Of a DNA stretch of 64,000 bases, positions 8,561 through 19,773 are shown one piece after another (within the stretch, counting starts at the first letter, position 1; each line of letters begins with the position of its first letter). The notes below the pieces were generated by a model. The model did no database searches. It saw nothing but the letters and a program-made list of their open reading frames with translations, and was not told the origin of the DNA. The stretch is taken from assembly GCA_023014485.1 (NCBI GenBank), contig JAJOZX010005617.1:62001-126000 (forward strand), given 5' to 3'. Source of the DNA: Bathynomus jamesi. Taxonomy: Eukaryota > Arthropoda > Malacostraca > Isopoda > Cirolanidae. Position numbers and translations under genes: made by a program.

Positions 8561-8565
8561 AAAAA

Positions 8566-8826
8566 ATGCCCCCTAATTCAACCCTGTTTAATATAAAAAT
8601 GCTATTGAAGCCTCAAAAACTAAATGTCCCAAGTTACCCCCATTCTCCCAAGTATCCCCAGTTGACGGCACTCTTACAAAATGTCCACAAATGTGACCAA
8701 CGGGCATTCTGGGAACTGTATGATACTTCCAATGAGGAAAAATACCGTTTTCTATTGTCTGAATGGGGCACAATTTTTCATACATTTAGACAAGAAGTAG
8801 TCAACCAATTAGATGCTAGACATTGA
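8566..8826 (+). CDS. Hypothetical 86-codon ORF
   Basis: An open frame starting MPPNSTLFNIK and ending VVNQLDARH. No domain recognised. Composition is not repeat-driven, and YDTSNEEKYRFLLSEW looks protein-like. A 14-base inverted repeat (GTAACTTGGGACAT near 8480, complement near 8624) overlaps its 5' part, which hints at a non-autonomous element instead. Could be chance or a transposon fragment. Confidence 0.2.
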   Translation: MPPNSTLFNIKMLLKPQKLNVPSYPHSPKYPQLTALLQNVHKCDQRAFWELYDTSNEEKYRFLLSEWGTIFHTFRQEVVNQLDARH

Positions 8827-9040
8827 TATGTAACAATGTGGCAGGCTTAAAAGGGATTAAAGGGTTACTGACACTGGATTATGTGTCAACTTTGTTAGAA
8901 TTACTAATTCAGTGTTTAATATAAACTGTCAAACAACCAAACCATTGAAAAATCAAGACTACATTAAGTGATTTGAGACAATAGAAGATAATATTTGTAC
9001 GTAAAGAAGGTTGCGGGAAGTCTTTGTTTCGTCTTGTTCT

Positions 9041-9195
9041 TAAGAACTGCGCTTCTGTGCTGACACCGGTCAACCGTGGAACAATCTACCTCAATCCATC
9101 TTTCCTCCCGTCTATGACCTCCCATCTTTCAAACGCGGAGTGTCTAGGCATCTCGAAAACCTCAGACCTTTATTTTGGCTCTCTTCTTCTTCTAT
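9041..9195 (+). pseudogene. C-terminal fragment of a non-LTR retrotransposon ORF2
   Basis: In the frame starting with the TGG at 9077 the translation gives WNNLPQSIFPPVYDLPSFK and then GVSRHLENLRPLFWL. This is the WNxLP...FKxxVxxHL ending typical of CR1/Jockey-group ORF2 proteins. The upstream part is in other frames, so it is a relic. Confidence 0.6.
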
Positions 9196-9471
9196 GGGGG
9201 GGGGGGGCTTTTTTGCGGGCATTTGACATTGGCCCCTCCTTCCTCCATAAAAAAAAAATCGCTCCGTGTTCGCTTCAGTGAAATGGTGAAGAAAAAGTGC
9301 AAAAACTTCCCTCCTTCACAATGAATTCGATCTCTTTCAAAAGGTAGGCACTTTGACGTTCTAAACAATTTTATTAATTCAATTAATTTGTTTTTAACTC
9401 TCGATAAAGTCAATTAATTATGCATTTTGTGTACAATTTATAGTTATTTTTCTTCTATTATATATATATAT

Positions 9472-9527
9472 ATTGATCCATTTAAAACTGTACCCAAATT
9501 AAAAGTAGTACGGTTTTAAATGGATCA
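9472..9527. repeat. Short hairpin (MITE-like)
   Basis: TGATCCATTTAAAACTGTAC at 9472 and its near-perfect complement ending at 9527 (one mismatch) form 20-base arms around a 16-base loop, inside TA-rich sequence; CACCCTGTA follows. Confidence 0.6.
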
Positions 9528-9532
9528 CCCTG

Positions 9533-9563
<31 letters not shown>

Positions 9564-9589
9564 ATGCAATAGCCCAGACGATGTTTAAA

Positions 9590-10215
9590 ATCCAATCATG
9601 TTTCACTTCAAAGTAATATTTTTGTTAATGATAAACGTTTCGGGAACATGACAATATCAATTAATTACAAATTTAATTACAATATCAAAGAACTTATGAA
9701 AAAACCTAAAAAACTGAACAATAAAAAACAAAATATTTAAAAACACAAAAAAGTTAATAATAAAAATCAAAGGTTTAAAACTATACGGATGTATTGTCGT
9801 TAAGATTTGGTATAATTTATAGATAGAAATGGATTCCATTATCCGCAAGTCCGGTTCACCATTTACCGTAGCTAAAATTTTGAAATTATCTATTGGCAAT
9901 CACAAACTACACTTTTCAACATGGTCTCTAATAACAGAGAGGTCTGACTTAGGAAGTAGCTAGTTAGTTCTGGAAGACCTTCAGTCATGCTGATTGATTC
10001 CAACGAGATTGCGGGATTCGCTTAGTTGAACCAACATAAGATGCACCATTACAATGCTCACAATTAACTAAATAAATATCTGACGATCGCATTCCGAACC
10101 TTGAATTTAAACAATAACCAGAGTATGACATTATTGTAAGGCACGATTTTAAATTTAATTTGGGAATAGAATTTAGCAAGCAGAGAACCCAACACACGTC
10201 TTAGTTTTCAAATTT
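9590..10215 (-). pseudogene. Penelope-like element remnant with GIY-YIG fragment
   Basis: On the minus strand 10197-9985 encodes a fragment of a GIY-YIG endonuclease as found at the C-terminus of Penelope-like reverse transcriptases: YLVNCEHCNGASYVGSTKR carries the Cys-x2-Cys knuckle between the two Tyr-containing strands and the YVGST second motif. Upstream residues (NSRFGMRSSDIY) fit the linker. The rest of the endonuclease and all of the RT are missing or decayed. The sequence toward 9590 is AT-rich 3' region and includes CGAAACGTTTATC on the minus strand, reminiscent of pLTR ends in this group. Different lineage from the copies at 19.7-23.8 and 34.9-39.2 kb. Confidence 0.6.
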
Positions 10216-10319
10216 GGTCCAAAATATGGAAGCGAAAAATATAATTTATTTTTCACTTCTGGTTTCTGGTTTTTACCTTTATATTTCGATTGAGATTCCC
10301 CCAAAATACGCCCATCTCA

Positions 10320-10323
10320 ATAT

Positions 10324-10377
<54 letters not shown>

Positions 10378-10378
10378 T
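10320..10378. repeat. (TA)n microsatellite
   Basis: TA dinucleotide run ending in ACACACA. It separates the Penelope remnant from the tRNA-like repeat. Confidence 0.95.
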
Positions 10379-10379
10379 T

Positions 10380-10691
10380 TAACTGCAATGACCACGCAGT
10401 ATATTAATGTATAGAAACGACGTAAGTATAGAGGAGTGTTCTGCACACGAGGAAGAGAAATAACGAACAAATGAAAAAAGAAAAATGAGGTGACCGCCCG
10501 GGAATCGAACCCAGGATCTTCCGATTGTACGGAAGATCCTGGGTTCGATTCCCGGGCGGTCACCTCATTTTTCATTTGTTCGTTATTCAATCGGAAGATC
10601 CTGGGTTCGATTCCCAGGCGGTCACCTCATTTTTCATTTGTTCGTTATTTCTCTTCCTCGTGTGCAGAACACTCCTCTATACTTACGTCGT

Positions 10692-10694
<3 letters not shown>
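10380..10694. repeat. Inverted tRNA-derived repeat fragments
   Basis: The TTCGATTCCCGGGCGGTCACC box-B-like end of a tRNA-derived repeat occurs three times: minus at ~10494-10530, plus at ~10535-10565, plus at ~10594-10628. The shared tail (ATTTGTTCGTTATTTCTCTT and on) is also found at 56.1-57.1 kb. The tRNA 5' half is missing, so these are truncated, palindromically joined copies. Confidence 0.8.

Positions 10695-10741
<47 letters not shown>
10695..10741. repeat. (TA)n microsatellite
   Basis: TA run directly upstream of a LINE fragment. Confidence 0.95.
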
Positions 10742-10742
<1 letters not shown>

Positions 10743-10765
10743 GTAAAAATGAAATAGCTACACCT

Positions 10766-12252
10766 TTGTACTGGATATGGAGAAGATCCCTAGACACTAG
10801 GGAAATACCGAGCATCTTGAAAAGAGCAAACATTGTCCCTCTATATAAAGGAGGGGACAGATCTCAAGCAAACAACTATAGACCAGTGTCATTGACGTCC
10901 CACCTCACCAAAGTATTTGAAAGAATAGTTAGAGAGAAAATTTATGATTTCCTGGAGACTCGGGAAAGATTCAACGAAAATCAGCATGGATTCCGATCAG
11001 GTAGATCATGCCTATCACAACTAATAAACTTAGAACACTATAACAATATCCTAGATGCATTGAAGGGAATGACAACTACGATGTTATATACCCAGATTTT
11101 GCTAAAGCTTTCGACAAATGTGACCATAGTATAATAGCACATAAAATTAAATATATGGGAATAACAGGCAAAGTGGGAAAATGGATCTACAACTTCCTCA
11201 GAGAACGTTTGCAGGTCGTCAAAATTCAAGGTATATCATCATCTGAATCAGAAGTACGCAGCTCAGTACCACAAGGAACAGTACTGGCCCCACTCCTGTT
11301 CATTATCATGCTAACAGACATAGACAGCGGAGTAAACAGCAACAGTATAGTAACATCCTTTGCAGACGATACAAAGATCAGCAGAAAAATCAGCGATGTA
11401 CATGACGTGGAGGCCTTGCAGAGGGACACGAAAAAAATATACAAATGGTCAGAAGACAAAAACATGTAATTTGACACCGAGAAATTATAGCTCTTGAGAT
11501 ATGGTAGAACAGAAGAACTTAAACAGACTGCATATTATACTCCAGATAGACAGGAAATTCAGAGAAGCACGAAAGCGATCAATCTCGGGATAATAGTGAC
11601 AGATGATGCGCAATTTGAAACACAAAATCAGGTAGCGATAAATAAAGCAGAAAGAGTCGCCGGACAGGTACTAAGAACGTTCAAGAGAAGGGACAGGACA
11701 GTAATGATTCCCCTGCTAAAAACACTGATTATACCAAAACTTTAATACTGCTCAGTTTTGACGCCCCCATATAAAAAGGAAGAAACTAATAAACTAGAAG
11801 AAACGCAGAGGCATTTCACAGCCAAGATTGATGGCTGCAAAGAACTCAACTACTGGGAAAGACTACGTAAACTAAATCTGTACTCCCTGGAAAGAAGAAG
11901 AGAGAGGTACACCATAATCTACATATGGAAAATGATCGAAAAACTGGTACCAAACCTAAAACTAAACCCAATTACCATTCAAACAACACTGGAAAATAGG
12001 AAAGGCAGAATGTGTAGTGTTCCCAAATTAAGGGCCCGACAAGGGACCTCCTCAACTCTGAAGGAAAATAACTTGGTTGTCAGGGACCCAAGACTTTTCA
12101 ACCAGCTTCCAAAGGACCTCAGAAATGTAACGGGGGTCAAAGTTGAAATCTTCAAGAGGAGACTGGACGCCTGGCTCAGGACGGTACCAGATGAGCCGGG
12201 CGTGCCTAGCTATGTACGATGGAGAGTACGAAAACAACATAAGGTTCATTAG
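10766..12252 (+). pseudogene. CR1-like LINE ORF2 (family C): reverse transcriptase and C-terminus
   Basis: Broken reverse transcriptase of a non-LTR element. IVPLYKGGDRSQANNYRPVS and NENQHGFRSGRSC mark the fingers, SSVPQGTVLAPLLF motif B and FADDTKISRKI the FADD catalytic motif C; the motif A stretch near 11100 is shifted (AKAFDK in another frame). The thumb/C-terminal part follows (LRKLNLYSLERRR; the WNxLP equivalent reads FNQLPKDLRNV). At least three frameshifts or stops interrupt it (about 11055-11135, 11468, 11745). The 3' end runs into ATAAGGTTCATTAGGTAAGG and then (TA)n. Two further 3' fragments of this family lie on the minus strand at 48.3 and 58.5 kb. The endonuclease half is missing (5' truncation). 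Confidence 0.85.
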
Positions 12253-12282
12253 GTAAGGTATATATATATATGGGATGAATTT

Positions 12283-12403
12283 CACAATTACACGCGTGAA
12301 ATGAATGAATGATGCAAACCCACAAGAAAAAGAAAAATGATTCCAAGGCCTTTCGTTTGTTCAGAACTCCACCTCGTCAAGGAGTGAAGGGAGAAGGAGA
12401 GAT
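12283..12403 (-). repeat. Penelope-3 terminal (pLTR-like) repeat, diverged
   Basis: Matches the family GATGAATTTCACAATTA...GATGCAAACCCACAAG...CCTTTCGT. The hammerhead-like centre is altered here (CUUGACGA instead of CUGACGA). It directly adjoins a GIY-YIG fragment, tying this short repeat to a Penelope-like element. Confidence 0.6.
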
Positions 12404-12705
12404 GACAAAAATATATACATAGAGTATGTACAACGGGACAGAAAAATAAAAAGATTAGCACCTGATTAACAAGAGTTAATTAGAGGCAAAAGGTATTTTA
12501 ACAGGATATTGTCAATTTTATACATTTTCGCACTGTTAGAAATTATTTTTAAAATGGATAAATGCACATTCTAGAATATTCCTTTCAATTATATCTCTGC
12601 TTCTAACGAGCGCTTTAGAACTATCCCACTTGATACTATGATTACAGTTATACGTGTGTCGACTGTAGAATATGCGTGTAAAACAGCAAACAATTCTAAT
12701 GCATT

Positions 12706-12710
<5 letters not shown>
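12404..12710 (-). pseudogene. Penelope-3 GIY-YIG fragment
   Basis: On the minus strand the sequence matches the endonuclease C-terminal part at 57.8-58.1 kb (CNHSIKWDSSKALVRSRDII, then ERNILECAFIHFKNNF). These are the last ~100 codons of a Penelope-like element protein; the catalytic Glu region is ERNILE. Truncated on both sides: (TA)n on the right, family-3 terminal repeat on the left. Confidence 0.65.

Positions 12711-12755
<45 letters not shown>
12711..12755. repeat. (TA)n microsatellite
   Basis: Pure TA run between Penelope-3 pieces. Confidence 0.95.
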
Positions 12756-12758
<3 letters not shown>

Positions 12759-12945
12759 GGATGATGCAAACCCACAAGTAAAAAGAAAAATGATTCCAAG
12801 GCCTTTCGTGTATTCAGAAGTACACCTCGTCAGGGAATACTTCTGAATACACAAAAGGCCTTGGGATCATTTTTCTTTTTCCTTGTGGATTTGCATCATT
12901 CATTCATTTTACGTGTTTAATTGTGAAATTCATCCCATACATGCA

Positions 12946-12950
<5 letters not shown>
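12756..12950. repeat. Foldback pair of Penelope-3 terminal repeats
   Basis: A left arm (GATGCAAACCCACAAG to ACCTCGTCAGGG) and its complement (TTCTGAATACACAAAAGGCC to GAAATTCATCCC) meet at about 12836. The minus-strand arm keeps CTGACGA (12833-12827) and GAAA (12807-12804). (TA)n lies on both sides. Confidence 0.8.
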
Positions 12951-12980
<30 letters not shown>

Positions 12981-13284
12981 TATATATATATGCAGGTTAG
13001 CACCCCAAAACTTCGACCCTTTAAAATTCTTGTAACTCTTTTATTTTTCTTGCAATGGTTTTGGGACAACCTTCATTAAAAAGTGTAACTCAAAAAGTTT
13101 TATTCGCCTTTTGGATTTTGTTTTCAGAGTTGTTAAAATGTGGCAAAACTAACTAAAGAACAAGAAATTGTCCACAAAGTGTCAACACAGAACATTGCAA
13201 GCGAATGCGTCGATGCACGAAACGATGAAACAAATACGGAAACATCTGACACAATTTCAAATTATATATGTATATATATATATA

Positions 13285-13353
<69 letters not shown>

Positions 13354-13547
13354 TTTACTGCACCTATTGAATCTTCATACTTCAAAATATTCATAAACAC
13401 ACACACACACACACACATATTGTAACAAATATTATTTTATATGAATAAAAAATGAGAAAAAAAACCTTACTTCAAATTAGTTTAAATATTAGAATAAAAA
13501 AAATAAGTGATGACGTACGATTTGGTCTGTCACGGAATTGAAGCTCG
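12950..13547. other. Microsatellites and unassigned sequence before the Gypsy element
   Basis: (TA)n at 12950-12993 and 13262-13350, (AC)n at 13396-13416. No gene recognised; the short plus ORF at 13140 runs into the TA tract. The last four bases (CTCG, 13544-13547) are the LTR-element target duplication. Confidence 0.8.
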
Positions 13548-14011
13548 TGTAGTGAATACTCTTATTTTAGTTTCAAGATAAATGTTAATTTTACCGTCTT
13601 GAATTTCGGAATAGTTATAAATTCATTTTAAATTAGTTACCCCATTATAATTCAATTGTGAACCACATTAATACTAATTTTATGTATACTATATTATTTT
13701 ATTGTATGTAAACATAATTAATTATATATCACAATTGTCAGTAATTATTTATATTCAAATATTTATTTTAATCTAATACCATGTCCATTTTACAAATAAA
13801 TAATAGAAAACCAGAGGTTATATTTTCCACCTTTGGTACTGTCGTAGTTTCGCCTAACGGACTCAATACGGCTAGTGAGATAATCACTGGTTGGCACTTA
13901 ACTAGCGGCAGTGCTTATGGCTACATCATCCAGGTTAACCTATACCGGATAGATGCGCTACGGTCCCAAGCCGTAGCTTGCCTAGGCCAACGACGACGAC
14001 GTAAACCAACA
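13548..14011 (+). repeat. 5' LTR
   Basis: 464 bp, TG...CA ends. From 13781 an ATG frame (MSILQINNRK...) stays open to the LTR end; the same holds in the 3' LTR. A GACGACGACG run sits close to the 3' end. Confidence 0.95.
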
Positions 14012-14043
14012 ATTGATGACCCCGGAGCTGGATTACCCCTTTT

Positions 14044-14202
14044 ACCCGAACGACTAGGACTAGACTGTAATGTCGTTCGTGCCCATCACCCCCTTCACCC
14101 GAGCGACTAGGACCAGACTGTAACGTCGTTCGTGCCCACCACCCCCTTCACCCGAGCGACTAGGACCAGACTGTAATGTCGCTCGTGCCCTCTGCCCCTC
14201 AC
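14044..14202 (+). repeat. Leader minisatellite of the Gypsy element
   Basis: Three units of 53 bp beginning ACCCGA at 14044, 14097 and 14150, each with GACTAGGAC and AGACTGTAA, lie between the 5' LTR and gag. Confidence 0.85.
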
Positions 14203-14298
14203 CCCTGCCCGTGCGCTCTGTGCCTGCGCTCGTCTCAACCTCCACTCCTTCGTTGGGAACTTGTCGTCTTGCTTGTACGTCAGCAAGCATAGGAGAAG

Positions 14299-15060
14299 AT
14301 GCCTGACGACGCTGGTGCCATCTCCCACTTGAGCGTAAAGCTCCCCGTCTTCTGGCCGGGTGATCCATTTATTTGGTTCCACCAAGTGGAATCACAATTC
14401 AACTTGGGAAGGATCACCACTAGCAGGACGAAATACGATCATGTTTTGTCCTCTCTACCAGCGAGCATCATCTCTGAAGTCCGTGACGTCATCGTATCTC
14501 CTTCCACGAGTGAGGACCCGTACAACGATCTGAAGTCTGCCATCCTGCGCCGCACCACTGTCTCCGAGCGTGAGAAACTACATCAGTTAATCTCAAAAGA
14601 AGAACTTGGAGACCGTAAGCCCACTCAAATGCTGAGGGCTATGCAGTGCGCTCTAGGCGAACGCGCACAAACCTTCGATAAGGACATCTTTAGACAGTTG
14701 TTCTTGCAGAAACTTCCTCCATCAGCTCAGCGTGTCTTGGCCACTATGGATCCTGCTACTCCAGTTGATAAACTAGCAGAAACTGCCGACAAAGTAGTGG
14801 AGATTGACACAGCTCCGGTCAACAACGTGAACACACAATCGGAACTGGAGTTGAAAGTGAAAGAGTTAAGTCAACAACTCAACCACGTTTGTTCTCTGCT
14901 ACAAAATCAACGGCAAAGAAGCCATTCTCGGTCAAGATTTACGAAGAGGTATCGTTCGAGTTCCGGGAAGATCTGCTTCTACCACTCGAAATTTGGAAAG
15001 AAGGCTAGGAAGTGCATCCCCTTGCAATTTTCGTCGGAAAACCCCAGCAGCGAGTCCTAA
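14299..15060 (+). CDS. gag: Gypsy gag (DUF7041-type)
   Basis: A 253-residue intact gag-like polyprotein. The N-terminal region VKLPVFWPGDPFIWFHQVE, then LSSLPASIISEVRD and LISKEELGDRKPTQMLRAM, is the conserved core of DUF7041 gag proteins in arthropod Gypsy elements; these assemble the virus-like particle. A coiled-coil-like segment (LELKVKELSQQL) lies near residues 177-190. The terminal zinc-knuckle-like CFYHSKFGKKARKC keeps three Cys/His ligands, but the usual following PPC reads PLQ, so the final Cys is lost or shifted by a nearby indel. It precedes protease directly. Confidence 0.88.
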   Translation: MPDDAGAISHLSVKLPVFWPGDPFIWFHQVESQFNLGRITTSRTKYDHVLSSLPASIISEVRDVIVSPSTSEDPYNDLKSAILRRTTVSEREKLHQLISKEELGDRKPTQMLRAMQCALGERAQTFDKDIFRQLFLQKLPPSAQRVLATMDPATPVDKLAETADKVVEIDTAPVNNVNTQSELELKVKELSQQLNHVCSLLQNQRQRSHSRSRFTKRYRSSSGKICFYHSKFGKKARKCIPLQFSSENPSSES

Positions 15061-18010
15061 TGGCGTCTAGTACTCGCATGCCAACCTGTTACATAAAGGA
15101 CAGGAACTCTGGTGTCAATTTCTTGTCGATACCGGAGCGTCAGTCAGTGTATTCCCTCAAAAATCTGGTCATAAGCACTCGGAATCTCCGCCTCTATACG
15201 CTGCAACGGTTCCGCATACCCACGTACGGTACTCAGTCGCCGTGAACTAAACTTGGGCCTTCACCGATCCTTCAAGTGGATTTTCATCTGTGCTCAAGTG
15301 CAGCATCCCATAATCGGCGCTGACTTCCTCCAGCATTTCAAACTCCTGGTGGATCTTGACAAGCGACGCTTATGCGACCAGGCCACACTGCTTTCTGTTC
15401 TTGCCAAACAGGTTGCCCTTCCGGACGCCTCGAACTCTGCACTTTCCCTCGTTCCCCTAATTCCATGTACCAGTGCCTTTTCCAGCGATATCCAGGAATT
15501 CTTCAACCGATGCAGAGGGTGATACCATTAAGCACACCATTACCCATCACATTACAACAAAAGGTCCCCCTGTGTTGCAAAACCCAGACGTCTTGCCCCG
15601 GACAAACTGAAAGCTGCCAAATCGGAATTCCAGCTTATGATGGATCTTGGGATAATAAGACCTTCCAAAAGCAGTTGGTCCTTCCCCTACACTGGTCCAG
15701 AAGAAGTCAGGAGACTGGAGACCATGTGGGGATTACCGGTTTTTGAATTCGACAACCATCCCGGACCGATATCCGGTACCAAATGTCCAAGACTTTACTT
15801 CTCTTCTCCACGGCAAATCTATCTTCAGTAAAATAGATCTCGTTAAGGCTTTCCACCACATTCCCGTAGAGCCTTCGGATATTCCCAAGACTGCAGTTTG
15901 TACACCAATTGGGTTATTCGAATTTGTGAAGATGCCGTTCGGGCTACGGAATGCTGCGCAAACCTTTCAGAGGTTATAGATGAGGTCACCAGAGGCTTAG
16001 ACTTTGTTTATGCCTACATCGATGATTTGCTTGTGGCCAGCTCAACGGAAGAGGAACATAAGGAACATCTTTCACTCCTCTTTCAACGCTTAGAACAATA
16101 CGGTGTTACTATTAATGCATCTAAGTGTGTGTTTGCACAGCCAACCTTGGAATTTCTTGGTCACACGATTTCGCAGCACGGAATTACCCCCCTTCAGGAC
16201 AAGTGTGAAGTGATAAAAAATTACCCTATGCCAAGTAATCAGCGTGAGTTACGTCGGTTTCTGTTTGGTAAATTATTACCACAAGTTCATTAAAAACTGT
16301 GCTAGTGTTCTTGCTCCTCTACACGCTATGATCACACACAAACGCAAGATAACGAAATTGGTATGGTGTAGCGATAGTTTACAGGCGTTCGACAATGCCA
16401 AAAATGCTATCATAGTGCATGTCCCTGTCATTCCTATTAGTGATGCCCCCTAACTCTGACGGTCGATGCTCAGATGTTGCGATCGGTGGGGTGTTGGAAC
16501 AAACCATTAACGGTCAACAAGCACCCATCGCGTTTTACTCGAAAAAGCTGCAGCCAGCCCAAACGCGTTATAGTGCTTTCGGACGTGAACTTCTTGCTAT
16601 TTACTTAAACGTGAAGCATTTTCAACATTTCCTTGAAGGCCGAGAGTTTGTGTTTTTACCGACCACAAACCTTTGATCACTGTCTTCAATAAAAACAGCT
16701 GTAACCACTCTCCCAGAGTCATCAGGCAACTTGATTATATCTCGCAATTTACCACAGATATCCGCCACATCAAAGGTGTCTTGAACACTCCAGCGGATGC
16801 ACTTTCAAGAATAGAGATTACTTCTGTTACCCTCAGCTCTACACTGTGGAATGCTATTGCACAGGATCAAATAAGGATACGGAACTACAAGAACTGCTCA
16901 GAGAAGACTCCACTCACTCACTTTCCCTCAAGAAAATGAGTATGCCAGGATTGTCTGTGCCCCTCTATTGCGACGTATCAACAGCTGCTATTCGCCCTTA
17001 TGTCCCTCCATGTCACAGAAAAGCAGTCTTCACGGATCTTCATAAGCCCATCCCATCCTGGTATCCGTGCTTCGCAACACCTGGTTACCTCTCGCTTTGT
17101 TTGGCCCTCGATGCGGAAGGATGTCAAACATTGGACCAAAACGTGCCTTGCCTGCCAGCGTGCCAAAGTCCAAAGGCACACCAGGTCCCCCTTTGACGCA
17201 TTTCCGCCCCCATCCCAGCGATTTGAGGTAATTCATGTAGACATTGTTGGCCCTCTTCCAGTGATTCAAGGCCAACGTTATCTGCTCACCTGTCTCGACC
17301 GTTTTTCCAGATGGCCTGAAGCCATCCCACTTCCTGATATCCAAGCGGACACTGTTGCAAGAGCCTTTCTTCATGGATGGGTATCAAGATTTGGATTGCC
17401 GACAAAAGTCATCACTGACCAAGGTCGCCAATTTGAGTCTTCGCTTTGGAAGAAGTTTACCAGCTTGTTGGGTACAGTACATGCGCATACCTGTGCGTAT
17501 CATCCGCAAGCTAACGGCCTCGTCGAACGCTTCCATCGCCAGCTGAAGTCATCCTTATGTGTCACGAAGACTCCCATTGGATGGATAAGCTTCCACTCGT
17601 GTTGCTTGGTATTCGCTCTGCATTTAAGAGTGATCTGAAGACTACAGCGGCTGAACTAGTCTATGGAACAACACTGCTACCAGGTGGCTACTTCACTGCA
17701 GGGATAAGTCATGTGATCCTACGGAATTCGCTCAAACACTTTCCTCTCACATGCAGTCCCTTCAGCCTGTTCCCCCTCGATTGACTAGCCAACAGAACAT
17801 CTTGTTTCCCCAGCCCTCAAATCTTGCACCCACGTTTTCGTTCGTGTACCTGTCCCAAAACGACCTCTCCAATGTCCATATGACGGACCCTATGAAGTTC
17901 TCCGACGTACGCGCAAATCATTTCTCATCCAGCGGTTCCAAGGTCGACAAGGTTTCTATCGATCGTCTTAAGCCTGCGTTTTTTGGAATCAACCTTAAGT
18001 GAGGTACAAG
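15061..18010 (+). pseudogene. pol: Gypsy pol: protease, RT, RNase H, integrase (frames interrupted)
   Basis: Domains occur in the right order but in several frames. Protease: LVDTGASVSV at ~15124. RT: SIFSKIDLVKAFHHIPVEPS (motif A, ~15820), MPFGLRNAAQTFQR (motif B, ~15935) and YIDDLLVAS (catalytic, ~16017). RNase H: IAFYSKKLQPAQTRYSAFGR (~16530). Integrase: zinc-binding HPGIRAS...CLACQRA (~17060-17160), then catalytic D in HVDIVGPL (~17240), D in ITDQGRQF (~17415) and E in NGLVERFHRQLK (~17515). At least ten frame changes are visible. Several are one-base losses in short homopolymers (for example near 15204 and 15215), so the true gene may be less damaged. Confidence 0.92.
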
Positions 18011-18068
18011 TAGCTACCAAAAAGGTTCAGCGGAAATCTGTGTCGTTCGGACTCTTTGAACTTCCTCT

Positions 18069-18082
18069 CTGGTGGGGGAGTG
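18069..18082 (+). other. Polypurine tract
   Basis: CTGGTGGGGGAGTG lies immediately before the 3' LTR, the expected plus-strand primer site. Confidence 0.8.
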
Positions 18083-18546
18083 TGTAGTGAATACTCTTAT
18101 TTTAGTTTCAAGATAAATGTTAATTTTACCGTCTTGAATTTCGGAATAGTTATAAATTCATTTTAAATTAGTTACCCCATTATAATTCAATTGTGAACCA
18201 CATTAATACTAATTTTATGTATACTATATTATTTTATGTATGTAAACATAATTAATTATATATCACAATTGTCAGTTAATTATTTATATTCAAATATTTA
18301 TTTTAATCTAATACCATGTCCATTTTACAAATAAATAATAGAAAACCAGAGGTTATATTTTCCACCTTTGGTACTGTCGTAGTTTCGCCTAACGGACTCA
18401 ATACGGCTAGTGAGATAATCACTGGTTGGCACTTAACTAGCGGCAGTGCTTATGGCTACATCATCCAGGTTAACCTATACCGGATAGATGCGCTACGGTC
18501 CCAAGCCGTAGCTTGCCTAGGCCAACGACGACGACGTAAACCAACA
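18083..18546 (+). repeat. 3' LTR
   Basis: Same length and ends as the 5' LTR, followed by the CTCG duplication. Confidence 0.95.
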
Positions 18547-18550
18547 CTCG

Positions 18551-19205
18551 CATTGTCGACATTTTTAAAATGTCATACACGCATTTGAACGTAGGTTGAA
18601 ATCTTTCATATTTATTCTGGCACTATTATTGCGTGTTAATGTTAGTTGTCAAATAATTTAATTCTAAATCAAATATTTTTATTTTTAACTCGGGAAAAAA
18701 TGCGATCGTTATTTAAAAAGTTAAAAAATTAACCTCGAAGGGAAAAAGTAGTGATAATAATTAATTATGGAAAATAGCTCCGATAAGATTATAATAACGG
18801 TTTATCTTCCTCGCAACAAATTTGGCACCAAAAATTGTCGGAAGATGAAATTGTAAAGGAAGAAAGGTAAGAAGAGAAAGACCACATTACTTAAACTTTA
18901 AAGAAAATATCATTAAAGGATTCAACATATACTATATATATATACCACATGCGCAGAAGGCTAAAGAAACAAATCTAAGAGCAAGATAAGAATAAAGACT
19001 AGCTGGAATTGGAACGAAAGAAAACATTAGTAAACGTAGTGACAAACACGAAATATAAACAAGAGAAGAAAATGAGAAAGGAATTCGCGGAGAAGAACAA
19101 CAAACAGAAGCGTGAAATCTTTGGAATCTCTTAATGAAGAAAACGAATTAGGGCGAAATATATAAGGAATAATGCAAAAATTTATTATAATTTTTCGCAA
19201 GAATA
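18551..19205. other. AT-rich, purine-rich sequence without recognised gene
   Basis: Short frames only. The plus strand becomes A/G-rich from 18840 to 19140. No domain recognised. Confidence 0.7.
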
Positions 19206-19439
19206 TACAGGGTGTCCCATAATTTTACATAAGTAATACATTAGAACTAAAATAAATGTTCAAATTGATGCCTTGTTTTTGGGAAAGGCGGAGGCCTTTT
19301 CCTGGGGAGTGTAAATAACTTCCATATTTAGCCATTGCGTAATATTCTACCCGCAAGAAAAACAAGACATCAATTTGAACATTTGTTTTGGTTATAATGT
19401 ATTACTTTTGTAAATGGACTGTAAATGGGACACCCTGTA
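19206..19439. mobile_element. Mariner/Tc1-type MITE
   Basis: Ends TACAGGGTGTCCCAT and GGGACACCCTGTA with TA at both borders. Arms (TACATAAGTAATACATT... and complement) extend about 75 bases each, leaving a ~85-base centre. No coding capacity. Confidence 0.85.
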
Positions 19440-19747
19440 GAGTCTACAGTGTAGACGATATGCGAAAGAATTACCAGTCACTTAAAAGTTCATAAAGTGA
19501 TGAATAGACCATCACTGATGTACGCAGCGAGAGTTAGGAACTACAAAGTGTAAACAAGAACTTCATCATATTCATTTGTCGAAAAGAAAAATGATATAAT
19601 CCATCTCAGTTACCAAGAAAACTTGTATATACGAATTATAGATATAGGCACATAATCTATATATATATATATATATATAATATTTAGGAGAAATCCAATG
19701 ACAAGGAGGAATGTAAATGCCATGAAAAGTCTTCTTTAATGCGCAAC

Positions 19748-19773
19748 GTTTCGAGCAATACGCTCATCATCAG
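19748..19773 (-). ncRNA. Hammerhead-like core in Penelope terminal repeat
   Basis: Minus strand: CTGATGA, one extra base, a GAGC/GCTC stem with GTATT loop, then GAAAC. This matches the CUGANGA...GAAA hammerhead core except for the extra base. Hammerhead motifs are reported in Penelope-like terminal repeats. Stem III was not resolved, so activity is unproven. Confidence 0.5.

Larger units (their letters stand above)
13548..18546 (+). mobile_element. Gypsy-type LTR retrotransposon, full length, coding region interrupted
   Basis: Two 464-bp LTRs (13548-14011 and 18083-18546), starting TGTAGTGAATAC and ending CCAACA, flank ~4.07 kb. A perfect 4-bp target duplication CTCG borders the element (13544-13547, 18547-18550). 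Order gag, protease, RT, RNase H, integrase is the Gypsy (Ty3) order. The LTRs differ by only two compensating one-base indels in what I compared, so insertion was recent, yet pol is split into many frames. Confidence 0.95.

Noticed and set aside
14011..14030. Canonical TGG primer-binding site after the 5' LTR
   Set aside because: The bases directly following the LTR do not start TGG; I could not match a tRNA by eye.
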